Assembly (NCBI GenBank): GCA_024509875.1
Contig: JAMPIV010012203.1
Span: 62,001 to 126,000 of the forward strand
Source: Oreohelix idahoensis
Taxonomy: Eukaryota; Mollusca; Gastropoda; Stylommatophora; Oreohelicidae
DNA: 64,000 nt
Direction: 5' to 3'
A model generated the notes under the pieces. That model saw only the letters and a program-made list of their open reading frames with translations, was not told the origin of the DNA and made no database searches. The position numbers were made by a program, and so were the translations under genes. Shown here piece by piece: positions 32,621-44,778 of the stretch. How positions within the stretch are numbered: position 1 is the stretch's first letter; the number at the start of each line of letters is the position of its first letter.

Positions 32621-33731
32621 ATTCCCTGTCCACCGGGGGGAAAACAATCTATTAGATAGATTTTTTTTTCAAAAACCTATCTGAATGAATATCAAAAAAA
32701 ATTTAACAATGTCAAAAAATTTAACCAACAATGCGGCATATGGCCTACGATGTTCTGTCTAGAACAGTGTCGTGGACATGTCGACTTACTAACAGTCATC
32801 TAATATATTGATCATCATATTATACATAAATGTTATACATAAATTTTATATGACCTAAAAGAGAATGGCTAATGTTGATATCTAATTAAATAATTAACTT
32901 AAAATATGTCGCAATGAAATGTCATGTCAGACTAATCTAACGAGTCAAAATTAAACTAATTAATTATATTGAGTGTGTAATAAGAATAAAGTTGTTGAAA
33001 ATCTAATGTAAGAGAAATGAAAGGATATGTTAAGGAGAGAAATAAATAAATGAAGAATAAAGTAGCGAAAGAAAGTAATGTATAAATTTAACTTAGTTAT
33101 GTGTGTTGGACATCAATTAAGTGTAGTATTAAGTTGTTAATACCTATCTAACTAATTTAAACAATAATATAGTATGTAATGTATCAACATAATATTTAAC
33201 TATATAATATAATAATTACATACAATAATAGTATATAAGAATAATGTGAGTTCTTATTTTTTTTCTTTCTTTCATTCATTTTTTTTTCAAATTTCATCTT
33301 TTTTTTTCATATTCATCTCACTTTTCATTTTAATTTCCATTATTTTAATGTACTTAATTAAAATTAATTACAGTTGGATATGATGATCCATACGTAGGCT
33401 TGATCCTTGTGAATTCCGATTAGAAGAAATGTTTATGTGTTTAAGTTCATAAGTATCGACGTTATTGACAATAGTTCATGTCGCATACTGAGTTACTTTG
33501 ATATTGTTTTCTATTATTTTCACTTGATGCACGGAAATGTGTCCAATAGTTTTCTCATAAATGGATATCAGGCAAAGTCCTGGCGTAAGTACGAACATAG
33601 TTTCAATTGATTTTGTATTCACTATGTCTTTATTAGACAGATACGGTGTTGTAGGCAATAGTTCATGTATATGCAAAACAGTCAATATAGTTCTACGTCT
33701 CTTGAGTAAGTATCTTTGACGATACTATAGT
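32621..33731 (-). other. element C 3' untranslated region
   Basis: About 1.1 kb, very AT-rich, with pyrimidine-rich blocks near 33,255-33,345. No gene is seen. The minus strand has CCCCCCGGTGGACAGGGAAT beside the LTR as the likely purine-tract area. Confidence 0.6.
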
Positions 33732-35351
33732 TCAGGACTCGACATCAGTAGGATTTCGAGATAGAGTGTCTGCCAGGATGTTATCTGTTCCTGTAATGTG
33801 TTCGATTGAGAAGTCAAAAGGTTGAAGGAGAATAGCGAATCTGGTGAGCTTTGGACTCTTATGATTCGCCCGTTGTAGTGATGCTACGGCCTTCTGGTCT
33901 GTTTGTACTACGAAAGGGGCTCCCATCAGGAACTTTTCTAGTTTCGTTATTGCCCATACCAATGCTAAAAGTTCGCGGTCGACAGTGGAGTACTTGACTT
34001 CTGGTGGTTTCAGTTTCCGTGAGATGTACAAGTTTGGATGGAGGATGTCGTCATGGTATTGGAGCAAACATGCGCCAATTCCGTAGTTACTCGCATCTGT
34101 GCGGAGAATAAACTTTTTGGAAGCATCAGGTAGTCTTAAAATTGGTGGGTTTGAAAATGTATCAATTATTTGATGGAAAATTCTATCACATTCATTAGTC
34201 CATGTCACCTTCACTGACATGTCCTTCTTTAATAATGAGGACAAGACAGCCGTGATAGATAACAAGTTAGGTACGAATCTACTGTAATATTGGACTAGAC
34301 CTAACAAGCTTCTAACCTGTTTCTTCGTTTGAGGAACGGAAAATGTTTTAAAAAAATTTTTGAAACTGTACTGGGTAGTGTTCGGATATATCCTGCTCCA
34401 ATAATGTCAGTGACCCAAAAAAGTTATTTCATGAAAATGCCACTTGTAATTTTGTGGGTTTAGCAGTTAAATTGTTACTTCTTAATGTATCACAAAACGT
34501 ATTCAAGACCCAAAAAAATGTTTCCTCACAAGATGAACTAAATAAGCATATGTCGTCTATGTATGTAATAATGTCTGGTCTACCTGAAAAAATGTGTTGC
34601 ATCATGCGAACAAAGGTAGCTGGAGCGTTAACAAGCCCAAAAGGCATAACATTCCACTGGTATAGACCTTGCGGAGTGGAAAACGCTGTGTAGTATTTAG
34701 CTTTTTCGGTTAGTGGTATCTGCCAATAACCTTTAGTTAAGTCTATCTTAGTGAATATAGTTGCGGTAGATAGACGTGGCAGTAAGTCATCGAGAAGTGG
34801 ATGTGGTTCGCTATCAACTATCGTTTGTGCATTTAATTTTCTATAGTCGACGCATAGTCTAATGTTATTGTCCTTCTTCCGGACAATAACTAATGGAGAA
34901 GAAAATGGGGAATTACTAGTTTCAATAATTCCTAAAGATAACATGTGTTCAAGTTCCTTAGTAGTTTTAGGAAGAAAGTGTAGAGGAGGAACAGAATATG
35001 GATGTACCCGAATTGGAGTATCATCATTAAGAGTGATGTCATGACTATAATGACTGAATGTGCGACCTGGAACGTCGGTCAACACATCTGGGTAAGATTG
35101 TAGAAGTTCAGCAATCTGTTTGATGCTGTTGCGGCCGGTGTAACCGACGAAGAGATGGTTACGTCCCGCCAAGATTCACTAGGGCCTGTACTAACAGGTA
35201 CAGGTAATGCTAACTGGACCTCAGGAAAAGAAGATTCTTCTGCCTGGATAACAGACATATTAGAATAGTGACATCTAGGTACGAAAGTGTCCTCTAGTTC
35301 GTGAAAAATAGCTTGTAGATGTTCAGGTCGAGTATAAAATTGTTTGAGCAT
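33732..35351 (-). pseudogene. element C reverse transcriptase-RNase H, frameshifted
   Basis: Three frames. 35,351-35,079 is the pre-RT linker (CHYSNMSVIQAEESSFPEV). 35,172-34,429 is RT (FSSPLVIVRKKDNNIRLCVD, IFTKIDLTKGYWQIPL, NVMPFGLVNAPATF, YIDDICLFSS). 34,307-33,732 is the end of the connection and RNase H (LRTDASNYGIG, TVDRELLALVW, VQTDQKAVA, ADTLSRNP). About 120 bp between RT and RNase H is degraded. Catalytic residues are kept. It is related to, but clearly different from, the RT of A and B. It is the last pol domain, as in B. Confidence 0.9.
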
Positions 35352-35455
35352 ATTTATGTGAAATATTTTGTGATGTACCTTAATGTCCAGGACATAATCA
35401 ACATCAGAAATCTTATTGATAACCTGGTATGGACCGTTTCCACGAGATGAGTAAT

Positions 35456-36182
35456 TTATTTATTGTTATGTGTCAGCAATAACACATAAGCTTGATCTCC
35501 TGGAAATAATTGACGTAATCGTCTACTATTGTTTGGAAAAGTTCTAGCTTTCGGTTTAGCAGCCTCAGATGAAGCTGTTGCCATCTTACAGGCATCAATA
35601 ATGTTATTCCGGAGATTAATTACATACTCATAAGATGACTGGGTATCCTGAGTCATCTCGGAGTCAATCAATAAGTCTTTTATTAGTCCCATAGGACCTC
35701 TTGGCGGAGCGCCAAAGACTAATTGAAATGGAGAGAAGCCAGTTTGTTCATGTGGATGCACCTCTCGATAAGCGAATAACACGGCTGGGAGTACTCTGTC
35801 CCAGTCCTGTGTGATGGGTTTAACTGTAACTTTATGTAACATTTGTTTGAGTGTGCGGTTAAGTCTTTCTACAGCACCATTACTCATTGGGTGATAAATG
35901 CTGCTGAGATTTCTATCTATTTGCCAAGTCTTCATTACTTCAGTCATAGTCTCAGATGTAAATTGAGATCCATGATCTGACAAAGGTTTTTCTAGGAAAA
36001 CCTACTCTAGAAAAGATCAAGTGTATTGCATCAGCTACATGTGTTGTGGGGGTTGTTTTTAATGGGATGGCTTCTGGCCATCGTGTGCATAAATCGATGC
36101 ACGTGAGAATAAATCTATGTCCTCTGGCTGATGGTAAAAGTGGGCCAATAATATCAATGGCCATCTTGTCAAAGGGTCTCAC
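35456..36182 (-). pseudogene. element C integrase core and C-terminus, frameshifted
   Basis: 36,182-35,952 contains FDKMAIDIIGPL and TCIDLCTRWPEAIPL with the first catalytic aspartate, then goes out of frame at about 35,985. 35,983-35,456 contains SDHGSQFTSETM with the second aspartate, SNGAVERLNRTL with the glutamate, AYREVHPHEQTGFSPF, and the start of the C-terminal barrel (LFPGDQAYVLL). There the frame ends. It lies between protease and RT, confirming the order. Confidence 0.9.
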
Positions 36183-36232
36183 AGATATGTCACAAGCCTG
36201 AATAGGCGCCGTGTGAAAGGCTCCTCATGCTT

Positions 36233-37540
36233 TCACTTCTTGGCATATCGTACAGGAGCGTACATACTGTGAAATATCTCGTGATACTCCCGGCCAAAAA
36301 AAGAAGATAATACTCGCGAACGTGTCCGAGTATATCCCATGTGACCTGCACACTTAGAATCATGTGCGTGTTGAAGTATGTACCGTCTAAAAGCAAAAGG
36401 TACCATGACCTGTTGTCTTACATGAGTTTTATCCATAAAACATCTTAATAAAATGTCATTTTTAATAATAAACCAATGATTATTATTATTGTTCATAGCA
36501 GTATTGTCAACTTTGTTGACCAATGCAAAAAATTTTGTTAATGACTTGTCTTCCCTCTGTTTTGCAGCAAAGGATACTCGGTCAATAGCAGAATGAACCT
36601 CGATACTTTCATGTTTGTCTGTTTCCTTGTTTTCCATGTCCATATTATCTAATTGTTTTGTATGTGCTCTGGTTATTACTGCATTTCCTATGCATAGATT
36701 ATTTTTTTCCCATTTGATAATATCTTCAGGTGTGCAATCTTTACTTCCGTGTATACATCCCACCATAACGTCGGCAATTGGGTTTCTTAACATGCATGCT
36801 TTAACGTTGCCTGTGAAAAAAGGTGTATCAATATGTATAATTGCCGTTGGATAATATTCTATAGTTCCACCAAAGGTCATACACCTGACATGTTCTCCAG
36901 TTGCACAATTCGGATGAACAAGTGTCTGACGGATTCCGATCGTGGTCGATCCCGAATCTCTTAAAACTGAGACGATGGATCCATTAACTTTTCCTCTGTT
37001 GAAGATCAGCGAGCCTGTTCCGTCATTGACTGCTAGACTGACTTCTGGTAGAATGCGTCCGCAGTTCAGAACTGTCTCTTTTGCTTTCTGAAATATAAGA
37101 TTACATGTTGGGCAACTATTTGCCACGTTATAATTCATTGCAAAACAAGTAGACGAAGACTGTATTTCGTTATTAGTAGGTGAACTCTGAACCCCAGGGG
37201 TTGTAGCAGTAGTAAAGGCTGCCCCTGTATTATGATTATAATTTGTCGATCTACGAGAATGAGAACGATAACGAGAATAATCAGTTGAATTATCCCGTTG
37301 TCCTCTATTGTAACTGTTATCTCGATGTATCGAGTTATAATTATCGCTATTGTTCCACTTGTTACAATTATTATAATTATATGACCGATTATAACTTGAG
37401 TTACGTGGATTACTGTTGTATCTGGACTGAGGTGAATAATTTCTGATTTGTGGTCTTCCTCTATTAAAGTTATTGTTATAACTATTACGTCCCTTATGAA
37501 AATTAATGTCATAGTTTCCCTTGAACCTACCTCTGTCCAC
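36233..37540 (-). pseudogene. element C nucleocapsid, protease and integrase zinc finger
   Basis: 435 codons. The first 130 residues are Asn/Arg/Ser/Tyr-rich (RGRPQIRNYSPQSRYN), an RNA-binding nucleocapsid without a CCHC knuckle, ending in a conserved SCPTCNLIF pair. Protease: VLRDSGSTTIG and VMVGCIHGSK. The integrase finger begins LQHAHDSKCAGHMG and breaks after SSFF, where an indel shifts the frame. Unlike in B, nucleocapsid and protease are joined without a stop. At B's stop position C has a Cys codon (TGT). Confidence 0.88.
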
Positions 37541-38012
37541 ACTGTGTGTTCTAGGTTTGTTTGTTATTTACTATTGATATGCCATATTGGAGGCTACAGG
37601 AAGGAAGGTTTCTCTTATTAACGAGCCAGAAAAATGTTAGCATTGCGGATGAGCGGTGCAGTACCCTTTTTTAAAAGAAAATTTTTTTCTAGCTCATCAA
37701 TTTTAGTTTTCTGGTTTCCGTTCTTGCAGATAAGGCAAAGAACGGTGAGCTGACAGAAGATAACACTTTATCCCTCAATAACAAAAATCGACTAAACCCT
37801 CGTAAGATTTTGTTGACGACCTTACCTTGCTAGTTCAACCCATCTGTTAAAAGTATTGCGTATGTTAGCAATAAACCCTGTAAAGTCTTTTATTATTATC
37901 TGGCAACAAACTTTTGAAACGTAATCTACATGCCTCTTCGTTCAAGTGGAAACGACGTCAATAATAACAACGTCCTTAATGGCCTCATAGTCCTGTGGGC
38001 TAATGTCGAGGA
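37541..38012 (-). pseudogene. element C gag, middle part in ruins
   Basis: By position this should hold the rest of the capsid. Only short pieces of coding sense remain, in several frames. No long frame is open, and several indels must have occurred. Confidence 0.5.
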
Positions 38013-38561
38013 TCAATATTTTTGTGCTGCACTTGCAGGTTCGCCATCCAGAAATTCTTTTAGTTTAAGTGCCCATGCAGTTTTGTCAAGGTTATTGACC
38101 TTGCATATATCCTCAAAGCGCGCCAGCCATGATGATAAATCGTCGACGTGTAATTTGAACGGTGGTAGTTTAAAGTAATAATTGCCTTTAAGTCGGTTGG
38201 AAGAAGGTCCAGATTGAGCATTATCATTTTGGCTTGCTGCAGCACCCTGCGAATGAAGTTTTGCTGTTTCCAATTTAAGACGTTGCAATTCCATTTCTTG
38301 CTGCAACATGATTTCCTGTCGTTTCAATTTATTCTCTTCTTCAATCCGTAGGATTTCATCTCTTGCCATCTTTCTTTCTTCTTCTTGTCCTAATTCTTCT
38401 TTCTCTGCCTTAGCAATAGCTTTCTTTTCAGCCTCTTTTCTTTCAAGTTCTTCCATCTCTGCCTTATATTTTGCAAGTTGTTGTTCCGCAAATTCAAGGA
38501 GTGCATCTCCCTTTTTATTACAATCTTTTCCAATTTTAATGAAATGATCCAAGGTAAGCAT
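38013..38561 (-). pseudogene. element C gag, coiled-coil N-terminus
   Basis: 182 codons starting MLTLDHFIKIGKDCNKKGD. Residues 25-110 form a charged helix (EEERKMARDEILRIEEENKL), followed by FKLPPFKLHVDDLSSWLARFE, the same capsid start as in B (VKLPPFNSAKDD). The frame is lost soon after. It is the particle protein of the element. Confidence 0.85.
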
Positions 38562-38880
38562 TCTTGAAGTTGAATTATTTACGTATTCAATTACTTATGT
38601 CTAGTAATCACAACTAGAATCTATGTCGATAATTCTAATTACTCAAAGAATGAATAATCAATATAAAAAATTGCAATATTACTGTACTGTTATTTATAAG
38701 TTCCACAAATCTATAATATTTTGTAAAAATATTAAATATACCCACTAATATCTATCATAAATAGTTATGATAGTTAGTTATATAAGGTGCTGAAATTATA
38801 TCATGCACTTAATATTAGTATTCAATAATTATGTGTTATATCCCTAAATAATTAGGTTATTTAATCTTAATAGTTATTAA

Positions 38881-40858
38881 GGAGGTCCACTACTATGAAA
38901 ACTGGATTTTACGTACAAAATATAGATTTTTTACTTTTGAGCTTATTTTATTAAATAATCATCGAGGAATCGATTGAGCAAGGTTTTATAACATAAAAAA
39001 TGCATTTGATGTATCAAAAAGCATATTGTCGGCACCACCCCCCATGCTATGATTTTCAAATTTGTGCCGAAAATGCACGATTTCTCACTAAAACTATCAA
39101 ACAGAGGAGTCTCAAATTTGGCATGCATGTAGTACACATCTATATCTTTAAAAAAAACACATCTGCATTTTTGATATTTTGGTAATTTTCTTTTATAAAG
39201 TTTTTAAAAATATTTAAAAAAATATTTTTTCACACAAATATAGTTTTTTTTTTTTAAATCATTAAAAAAAATATAATTTAAAACTTATAAAAATAATCAT
39301 GAGTAGTACACATCTATATCTTTAAAGTAACACATCTGCATTTTTGAATATTTTGGTAATTTTCTTTTATAAATTAAAAAAAAAATATTTAAAAAAAATA
39401 TTTTTTAATACAAATATAGTATTTTTTTTTTAAATCATTAATAATTAAATTTTAAACTTATAAAAATAATCATGAGTAAAAATTGTTTTTAATTTTCAGT
39501 CACAACATGTGGGTGCAATTTGATAAAGTTTGGTCAATGGGAAACAAGATTTTTGTTCTTGAAAATTGGTGAAAAACCCAATATAGCGGTTGTTTTTTTT
39601 TTTTGGTTACCAGGGTAGAAGGAAAGAAGAAAAATTAGGCAAGACAAAGGCGAGACGAGAGGAGGAGCTGCAGGAAGCTGAAGGAGGTGCAGCACATAGT
39701 GCTGGACAATTTTAAACACATTCAGCCCCCCAGAATGGAGTATATTGGACAAGACAAGTCACTCGATGACTAAAATGCATTTTTCTCAAAACTAACATTT
39801 TATTAACAAAAAATTTTTTTTTTTACAAACTATCCAATAGATCAGTCTGAAATTTGGCATGCATATAGGACACATATATACCTTTAAATTGACAGGGGCT
39901 TTGTTTGATATTTTGGTAATTTGCTTTGATATATTTTTTTTTAAATATATTTTTTTCATTGTTTTTCATACAAATATAGTGTATTTTTAAAAAAAAACTC
40001 ATTAAAAATAGAATTTTTATCTTATCAAAAAAAGCCCTAGATAAATTGTTTTAATTGTCAGTCACAACATGTGTATGCAATTTGATAAAGTTTGGTCAAT
40101 GGTAAACATAAGATTTTTGCTCTTGAAAATTGGTGTAAAACCCAATATGGCGGTTGTTTTTTTTTTTGGTTACCATGTAGAAGGAAAGAAGAAAAATTAG
40201 GCAAGATAAAGGCAAGAGGAGCAGCTGCAGGAAGCTGAAGGAGGTGCAGCATATAGTGCTGGACAATTTTAAACACATTCAGCCCCCCAGAATGGAGTAT
40301 ATTGGACAAGACAAGTCATTCGGTGACTAAAATGCATTTTTCTCAAAACTAACATTTTATTAACAAAAAATGTTATTTTTTTACAAACTATCTAATAGAT
40401 CAGTCTGAAATTTGGCATGCATGTAGGACACATATATACCTTTAAAATGACAGGGGCTATTTTTGATATTTTGGTAATTTGCTTTGATATATTTTTTAAA
40501 TATTTTTTTTCATTGTTTTTCATACAAATATAGTGTTTTTTTTTTTTTAAATCATTAAAAATAGAATTTTTAACTTATCAAAAAAGCCCCTGATAAATTG
40601 TTTTAATTGTCAGTCACAACATGTGTGTGCAATTTGGTAAAGTTTGGTCAATGGGAAACATAAGTTTTTAGCTCTGGAAAAGTGGTGAAAATCCAATATG
40701 GCGGATTTTTTTTTTTTTGGTTACCATGGTAACCACATGTTTTTTAACAAAATAAACTGTAGAATTTGGTTCATGGACATACACTGTGTCTATTGAGCAC
40801 ATAAAAAGTTTGAAAATGTTATTAGAACAAAAGTTAGTTTTCACTGTAGGGAAACCCC
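38881..40858. mobile_element. TTAA-flanked inverted-repeat element (Kolobok- or piggyBac-like, non-autonomous)
   Basis: The left end TTAA|GGAGGTCCACTAC with TGAAAACT inside corresponds to the reverse complement of the right end, TTAA|GGGGTTTCCCTAC with TGAAAACT inside. TTAA lies at 38,877-38,880 and 40,859-40,862. No transposase frame is present. A TTAA target is shared by the piggyBac and Kolobok superfamilies; the GG start favours Kolobok. The inside is a tandem array. Confidence 0.8.
38985..40740. repeat. tandem array, about 555-bp unit, inside the TTAA element
   Basis: The block AAAATTGGTGAAAAACCCAA followed by TATGGCGG and a T run recurs at about 39,563, 40,124 and 40,677 (periods about 561 and 553 bp). 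AGTCACAACATGTG and TTTGGCATGCATGTAG blocks recur with it. A first, partly different unit occupies 38,985-39,540, and an about 250-bp segment there is itself partly doubled. Confidence 0.85.
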
Positions 40859-42083
40859 TTAAGTTCACACTGTAGTACTGAGAAAGTGTACTAATTAACA
40901 TTAAATATGTCTTAATATGTTATAAAGTTTTAATAATTAATCATTATATATTATGCCATAATCATGAGATATAAAGTGCATTGCCCATTTCTTGGACTAC
41001 CACTGCAAATTGGTGCAAAGTCCCCAATTCCTCATTAAAACTCATAAAAATTTAATCATATTAATCTACACTGTTATTAATGAATAAATTATAGCATTAA
41101 TATTGAATTATAAATGGATGAGATGAAAACAAACAATACAATGTGTTAACCAAGGATTACAGAACAGTATTACCATACAACAAAGACATTTTCACAATAA
41201 AACTGCATTAATAAATAAGGTGACTAAACCGAAAGTGAGAGATTAAAGAATGAACTGAATAGAAAGTTAACCTGCGTACACAACAATTAGTGACGTATAC
41301 ATGGACTCGTTAACGGTTGTACAAAAAAAAAATTAAACTGAATAATAGTAAGGTCAGAAAAAACGATAAAGATGACAAACATGATTACAGAAATGAATAA
41401 AAATTGGAACTAAATACACTAAAATACGCCAATTATAACTAGACTGGACATCTAACATGCAAGGTCAATTAATTGCAATTACGAACGAACGAAAATCATC
41501 GGAAGGTCGTCGATGGGTTCTTCGTTAAAATCAATTAACTAACGGAACATTCAGAATGAATATCGGCATCCTCAGAGCCATGTTATTCATTCCAAATCGC
41601 CACCCATCCATACCCACAAATAAAGGACAACATCAACGGACAAAAAAAAACAGATATAACATTGATAAATAATTAATAGAGAGGACATGCCTGCAAAAAG
41701 ATATGGACTCAGTATTGTGCTAATGAATGACAATCGTCCTAGGTCTAAACTTATCTTTAGAAGGCTCCGGCGATGTCAAATTCATCAACGGACTAGACTA
41801 GTGCCTAGTACTGTTTGCTCATGATTGGGTGATCACAGTATTCTCTTGTCTGGTCTTCTTGATTAAGCAAATATTAATCAAAACTGGAATGAGTTGACGG
41901 TTGTTCTTTTCGAAGCGCGGCATCTACGCATGATGTAGTGACGTCAGAGTTGCATTTCGTAGTCATGTGTTCAACGTAGTATGATGCAAATCATGTGACT
42001 TGCTTGTAATCGTAAACAGTTGGCAACACATGTAAACAAGAAAAATTTTTCCTTCTTCTTTCGTCCCCGCGATGGCCACCAGT

Positions 42084-42907
42084 TGTTACTGGGGGTTGTT
42101 CCCAGTTGTTGCGAGAGTTTGCTTGTTGATACAAGGGGGTCCTTAATGACTATTGTTGCAGACTGTTTATACTGGCTCTTCTATTTACGTTTACTTCCAT
42201 TTATCCCTTGTCTTTCTCAGTCAATTATGATATCGTGCTATTGATGGTACATTACGCGAAGGTGGGATAGAATATTATCGAACTTCATAATATAATCAAA
42301 TTCCAACGTTAGAGACTTGATAAGTCATTCCTCGAGTCCACATACATTTATTATATCGATTCCATACACGAACAGTTTACACATGGTCATCATGAAGAAT
42401 TATACATAATAAGTTGCAGTTCATACTTCATATATTATTCCTTTACAAATCAGTCCTTTGTCTCGTAGCTTGAAAACATAATAGTCAGAACAGCATAACT
42501 GTATGCACGCGTGGTTGGTAATTCCAACGACCGACAGTGAGATTATGCGTCTGGCATTAGTATAACTAAAGCGGACTGTAAATTCATCTTGACAAGGTTT
42601 AGTCAATAACCTGTAACTTCATCTTTCTTCATCATCACATTGGACTGACCCGTGTCCATTATTTAATACAATACAATTGTGCGGCAATACAAGCCCGGCA
42701 ATATAACATTCCAAGGACACGTCTTCTCGGTTCGACGGTCGTCTAGAAAAGGGTCCCGTCTCTTGGTCACCGTGCGTGACTACTAACGCTGAAACGTCAC
42801 AGCGTTCACTAGACTAATAATACTTTTACATTACATTACACGTTGTAACCCCTAAAATCGCATGCTGCTAACCTCTAGCAGACCATGCCAATTAATCTAC
42901 CGTAACA
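42084..42907 (-). repeat. element C 5' LTR (824 bp, long form)
   Basis: TGTTACTGGG...CCGTAACA. Its flanks are identical to the 3' LTR; the middle (about 42,330-42,770) holds about 375 bp more. Confidence 0.93.
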
Positions 42908-43346
42908 CCCTGGCATAAAGAATCACTTAGGGAAGGAAGAATGACTAATCAGTCATTCACAGAACTTCCATATCCCTATCAAAACTTGGCAGAGAGAATC
43001 TACGGACCGGCACGTCGGCTCTAGAAGCCCCAAGGTACACTGATTAACCGGAAGATTCCCGGTCTTTGCGTCAAAACTTAACGCATGAGCAGAGAGCAAC
43101 GACCTGAGCGAAACTAATCTAGGCCAGGGCGTTTCCGCCACACGAGAGACAAAGAGCTCCGTATATGGACATATGAATCAAGACTTAAGACCTGATAACT
43201 ATTTAAGACAGGTCAACATCTATCAATAAGACAAGGGAAGATAACCACAAATCCACTTGTCACAAATTTAACTAAACAGTTCTCTTTCTTAGACCATGAC
43301 AAAAAATATAAAACGAGTTGATGTCTTCAATATTTAGACAGCAACA
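42908..43346 (-). repeat. element B 5' LTR, right half
   Basis: Begins with the second CCCTG copy, continues GCATAAAGAATCACTTAGGG as in the intact 3' LTR at 23,746, and ends GACAGCAACA at the CTAGT target duplication. Confidence 0.93.
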
Positions 43347-43991
43347 CTAGTGTTGAATATTCTAAGCCCCTCCTCTGTCAACTTGCTTCTAAATTTTGAC
43401 CCGTTGTCTGTGAGAATTTCATGCGGGAAGCCCAATCTCGTAAAGATATTCAGTAAAGCGTCAGCTACATGCACTGAGTCGCATGCTGGCATGGCTATTG
43501 CTTCGCCCCACATGGAATATGTGTCCACTAAGGTAAGGATATGGGAGTTCATCTTCTTAGTTCTCAGCAGAGGTCCAATTATATCCACGGCCACTCTTTC
43601 ACATGGGGTGTCCAAGATTGGCATTTCCCCAAGGATCGCGGGTGCCGTCCAGTGTTTTGGTCCAACTTTCTGGCACTGAAGGACAAGACTTGACGAACCG
43701 TTCAATGTCGCCGTTGATCCCTGGCCAATAATAGTGGCAGGCGATCCTTTGAGTCGTGGCGCTCATTCCCATGTGTCCACTAAATGGGATAGAGTGGCCC
43801 ATTTCAAGCACCTGGTTCCAATAGGTTGCAGGAACTACTAATTGGTTGTGTTCATGTCCTTCGTTTCCAGCTCGGCGATACAGCAATCCATTTTTCATAA
43901 AGAAGTCTCCCTTGGTAGGTGGGTTGTGTGTCCTAGGTAATTTTTTAAAACAGGGCGCCAGTGAGGAATCTTCCATTTGGGCCCTCTTCAA
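43347..43991 (-). pseudogene. element A integrase, N-terminal half
   Basis: 43,991-43,599 carries the zinc finger (GHSIPFSGHMG, YYWPGINGDIERFVKSC). A frame change near 43,690 leads into 43,705-43,347: ERVAVDIIGPLL, TLVDTYSMWGEAIAMP with the first catalytic D, LGFPHEILTDNGSKF with the second D, then GLRIFNT, where element B is inserted. The rest continues at 22,745. This integrase is clearly different from those of B and C. Confidence 0.88.
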
Positions 43992-44085
43992 TTCCTCGGG
44001 GAGGATATTTGTAGGAGTTCCTGCTCTGCGTTTTTTTTTACTGTCCTCTAGTCTGTACGGCCGCTATGACTAGTGTTTGAGTAGG

Positions 44086-44334
44086 TTATCCAAGGAACAC
44101 ATATCTACATCCCAAGATTAAAGAGTAGATTGGTTCTTCCATTATAGCTGCACGAATCTCTCCTGTCACGTAACGAGATTCCAATCTGATAAGTGCAATT
44201 GGCAGTGTCATGGTTGCAACATCCTTCGTCGGACCTTGGATGTCGACACTCTCTTCTGTTATCTTGTCAGGGGTGACAAGAGATGCCCTGACCACAGCAT
44301 CGAAAGCAAGTCCTGTGTCATAAAGGCACTCCAC
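44086..44334 (-). pseudogene. element A protease
   Basis: 82 codons with MECLYDTGLAFDAVV (the catalytic D-T-G), IQGPTKDVATMTLPIALI, and the C-terminal YSLILGCRYVFLG corresponding to the second conserved segment of aspartic proteases. It is nearest to element D's protease (CLYDSGLKYDSVV, YPLVLGRKYVFLG). It is separated from gag and integrase by frame changes. Confidence 0.85.
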
Positions 44335-44397
44335 AGATTGTCCGTTTACGAGGACTGATTCGATGACGGGAGGATGAGAAACGTTTCCGGTACTCTG

Positions 44398-44778
44398 CTA
44401 ATTCCGGAGTGACGATTTTGTCTGCAGACAGGCAGCATGTTGGGGAGGTGGTCTGCGCTTGCACTCATTAATGTTGTGATTGTTCAAGCGACAGTACTTA
44501 CACCATTTATCTCCCTGTCTCTGGTGTGGCGCAGCATTTTTCTTGTTTTTTTTTTTGTGGTTATCTTGTTTTGCGTGCTGTTTATGCGAGATGTGTGGTC
44601 CTTTGCTTTGTTGGTCTGGTTGGGAGCGAGCTGGTTGCTTTGGTGCCTGATCCGGAAACTTCTTTCTGTCTCCTTGAGACTCCATGAGAGCATTTTGGAA
44701 TCGCTCTGCCAGTGTAAGAATATTTTCTAACCGGTCAGCGCCGTTTTCAGTGAGAAATCTACGCATTTCCACCGACAT
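44398..44778 (-). pseudogene. element A gag C-terminus and CCHC nucleocapsid
   Basis: 126 codons. They start MSVEMRRFLTENGADRLENI, a SCAN-like capsid end that matches D's PPDMRKFLMEQGAERLGEI. A Lys/Gln-rich linker follows, then one zinc knuckle, CKYCRLNNHNINEC (C-x2-C-x4-H-x4-C), like D's CKICKMSNHHTTEC. This knuckle is absent from B and C, so A's gag belongs with D. Confidence 0.85.

Larger units (their letters stand above)
38562..42083 (-). other. element C leader, carrying a TTAA insertion
   Basis: About 1.5 kb of noncoding, AT-rich leader once the 1,982-bp insertion is discounted (38,562-38,880 and 40,859-42,083). Next to the LTR the minus strand reads TGGTGGCCATCGCGGGGA, the probable primer-binding site (about 42,062-42,081). 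No reading frame of note. Confidence 0.6.
32171..42907 (-). mobile_element. LTR element C, Gmr1-like Gypsy, inside B's 5' LTR
   Basis: It runs TGTTACTGGG...CCGTAACA at both LTRs. The target duplication CCCTG is at 32,166-32,170 and 42,908-42,912; B's other LTR has a single uninterrupted CCCTG at 23,741. The internal order is gag, protease, integrase, RT-RNase H on the minus strand. It is 10.7 kb including a 2-kb TTAA-flanked insertion. Confidence 0.95.
22751..43346 (-). mobile_element. LTR element B, Gmr1-like Gypsy, split by element C
   Basis: Two LTRs (22,751-24,170 and 31,194-32,170 plus 42,908-43,346) enclose gag, protease-integrase and RT-RNase H on the minus strand. The target duplication is CTAGT. 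Without C, B is about 9.9 kb. The order gag-protease-integrase-RT is the one described for Gmr1-like Ty3/Gypsy elements. The LTRs are nearly identical, so the insertion is recent relative to the decay of A. Confidence 0.92.

Noticed and set aside
38985..40740. CRISPR-like array
   Set aside because: The units are about 555 bp long and AT-rich, and sit inside a TTAA-flanked element; there are no short repeats with unique spacers.
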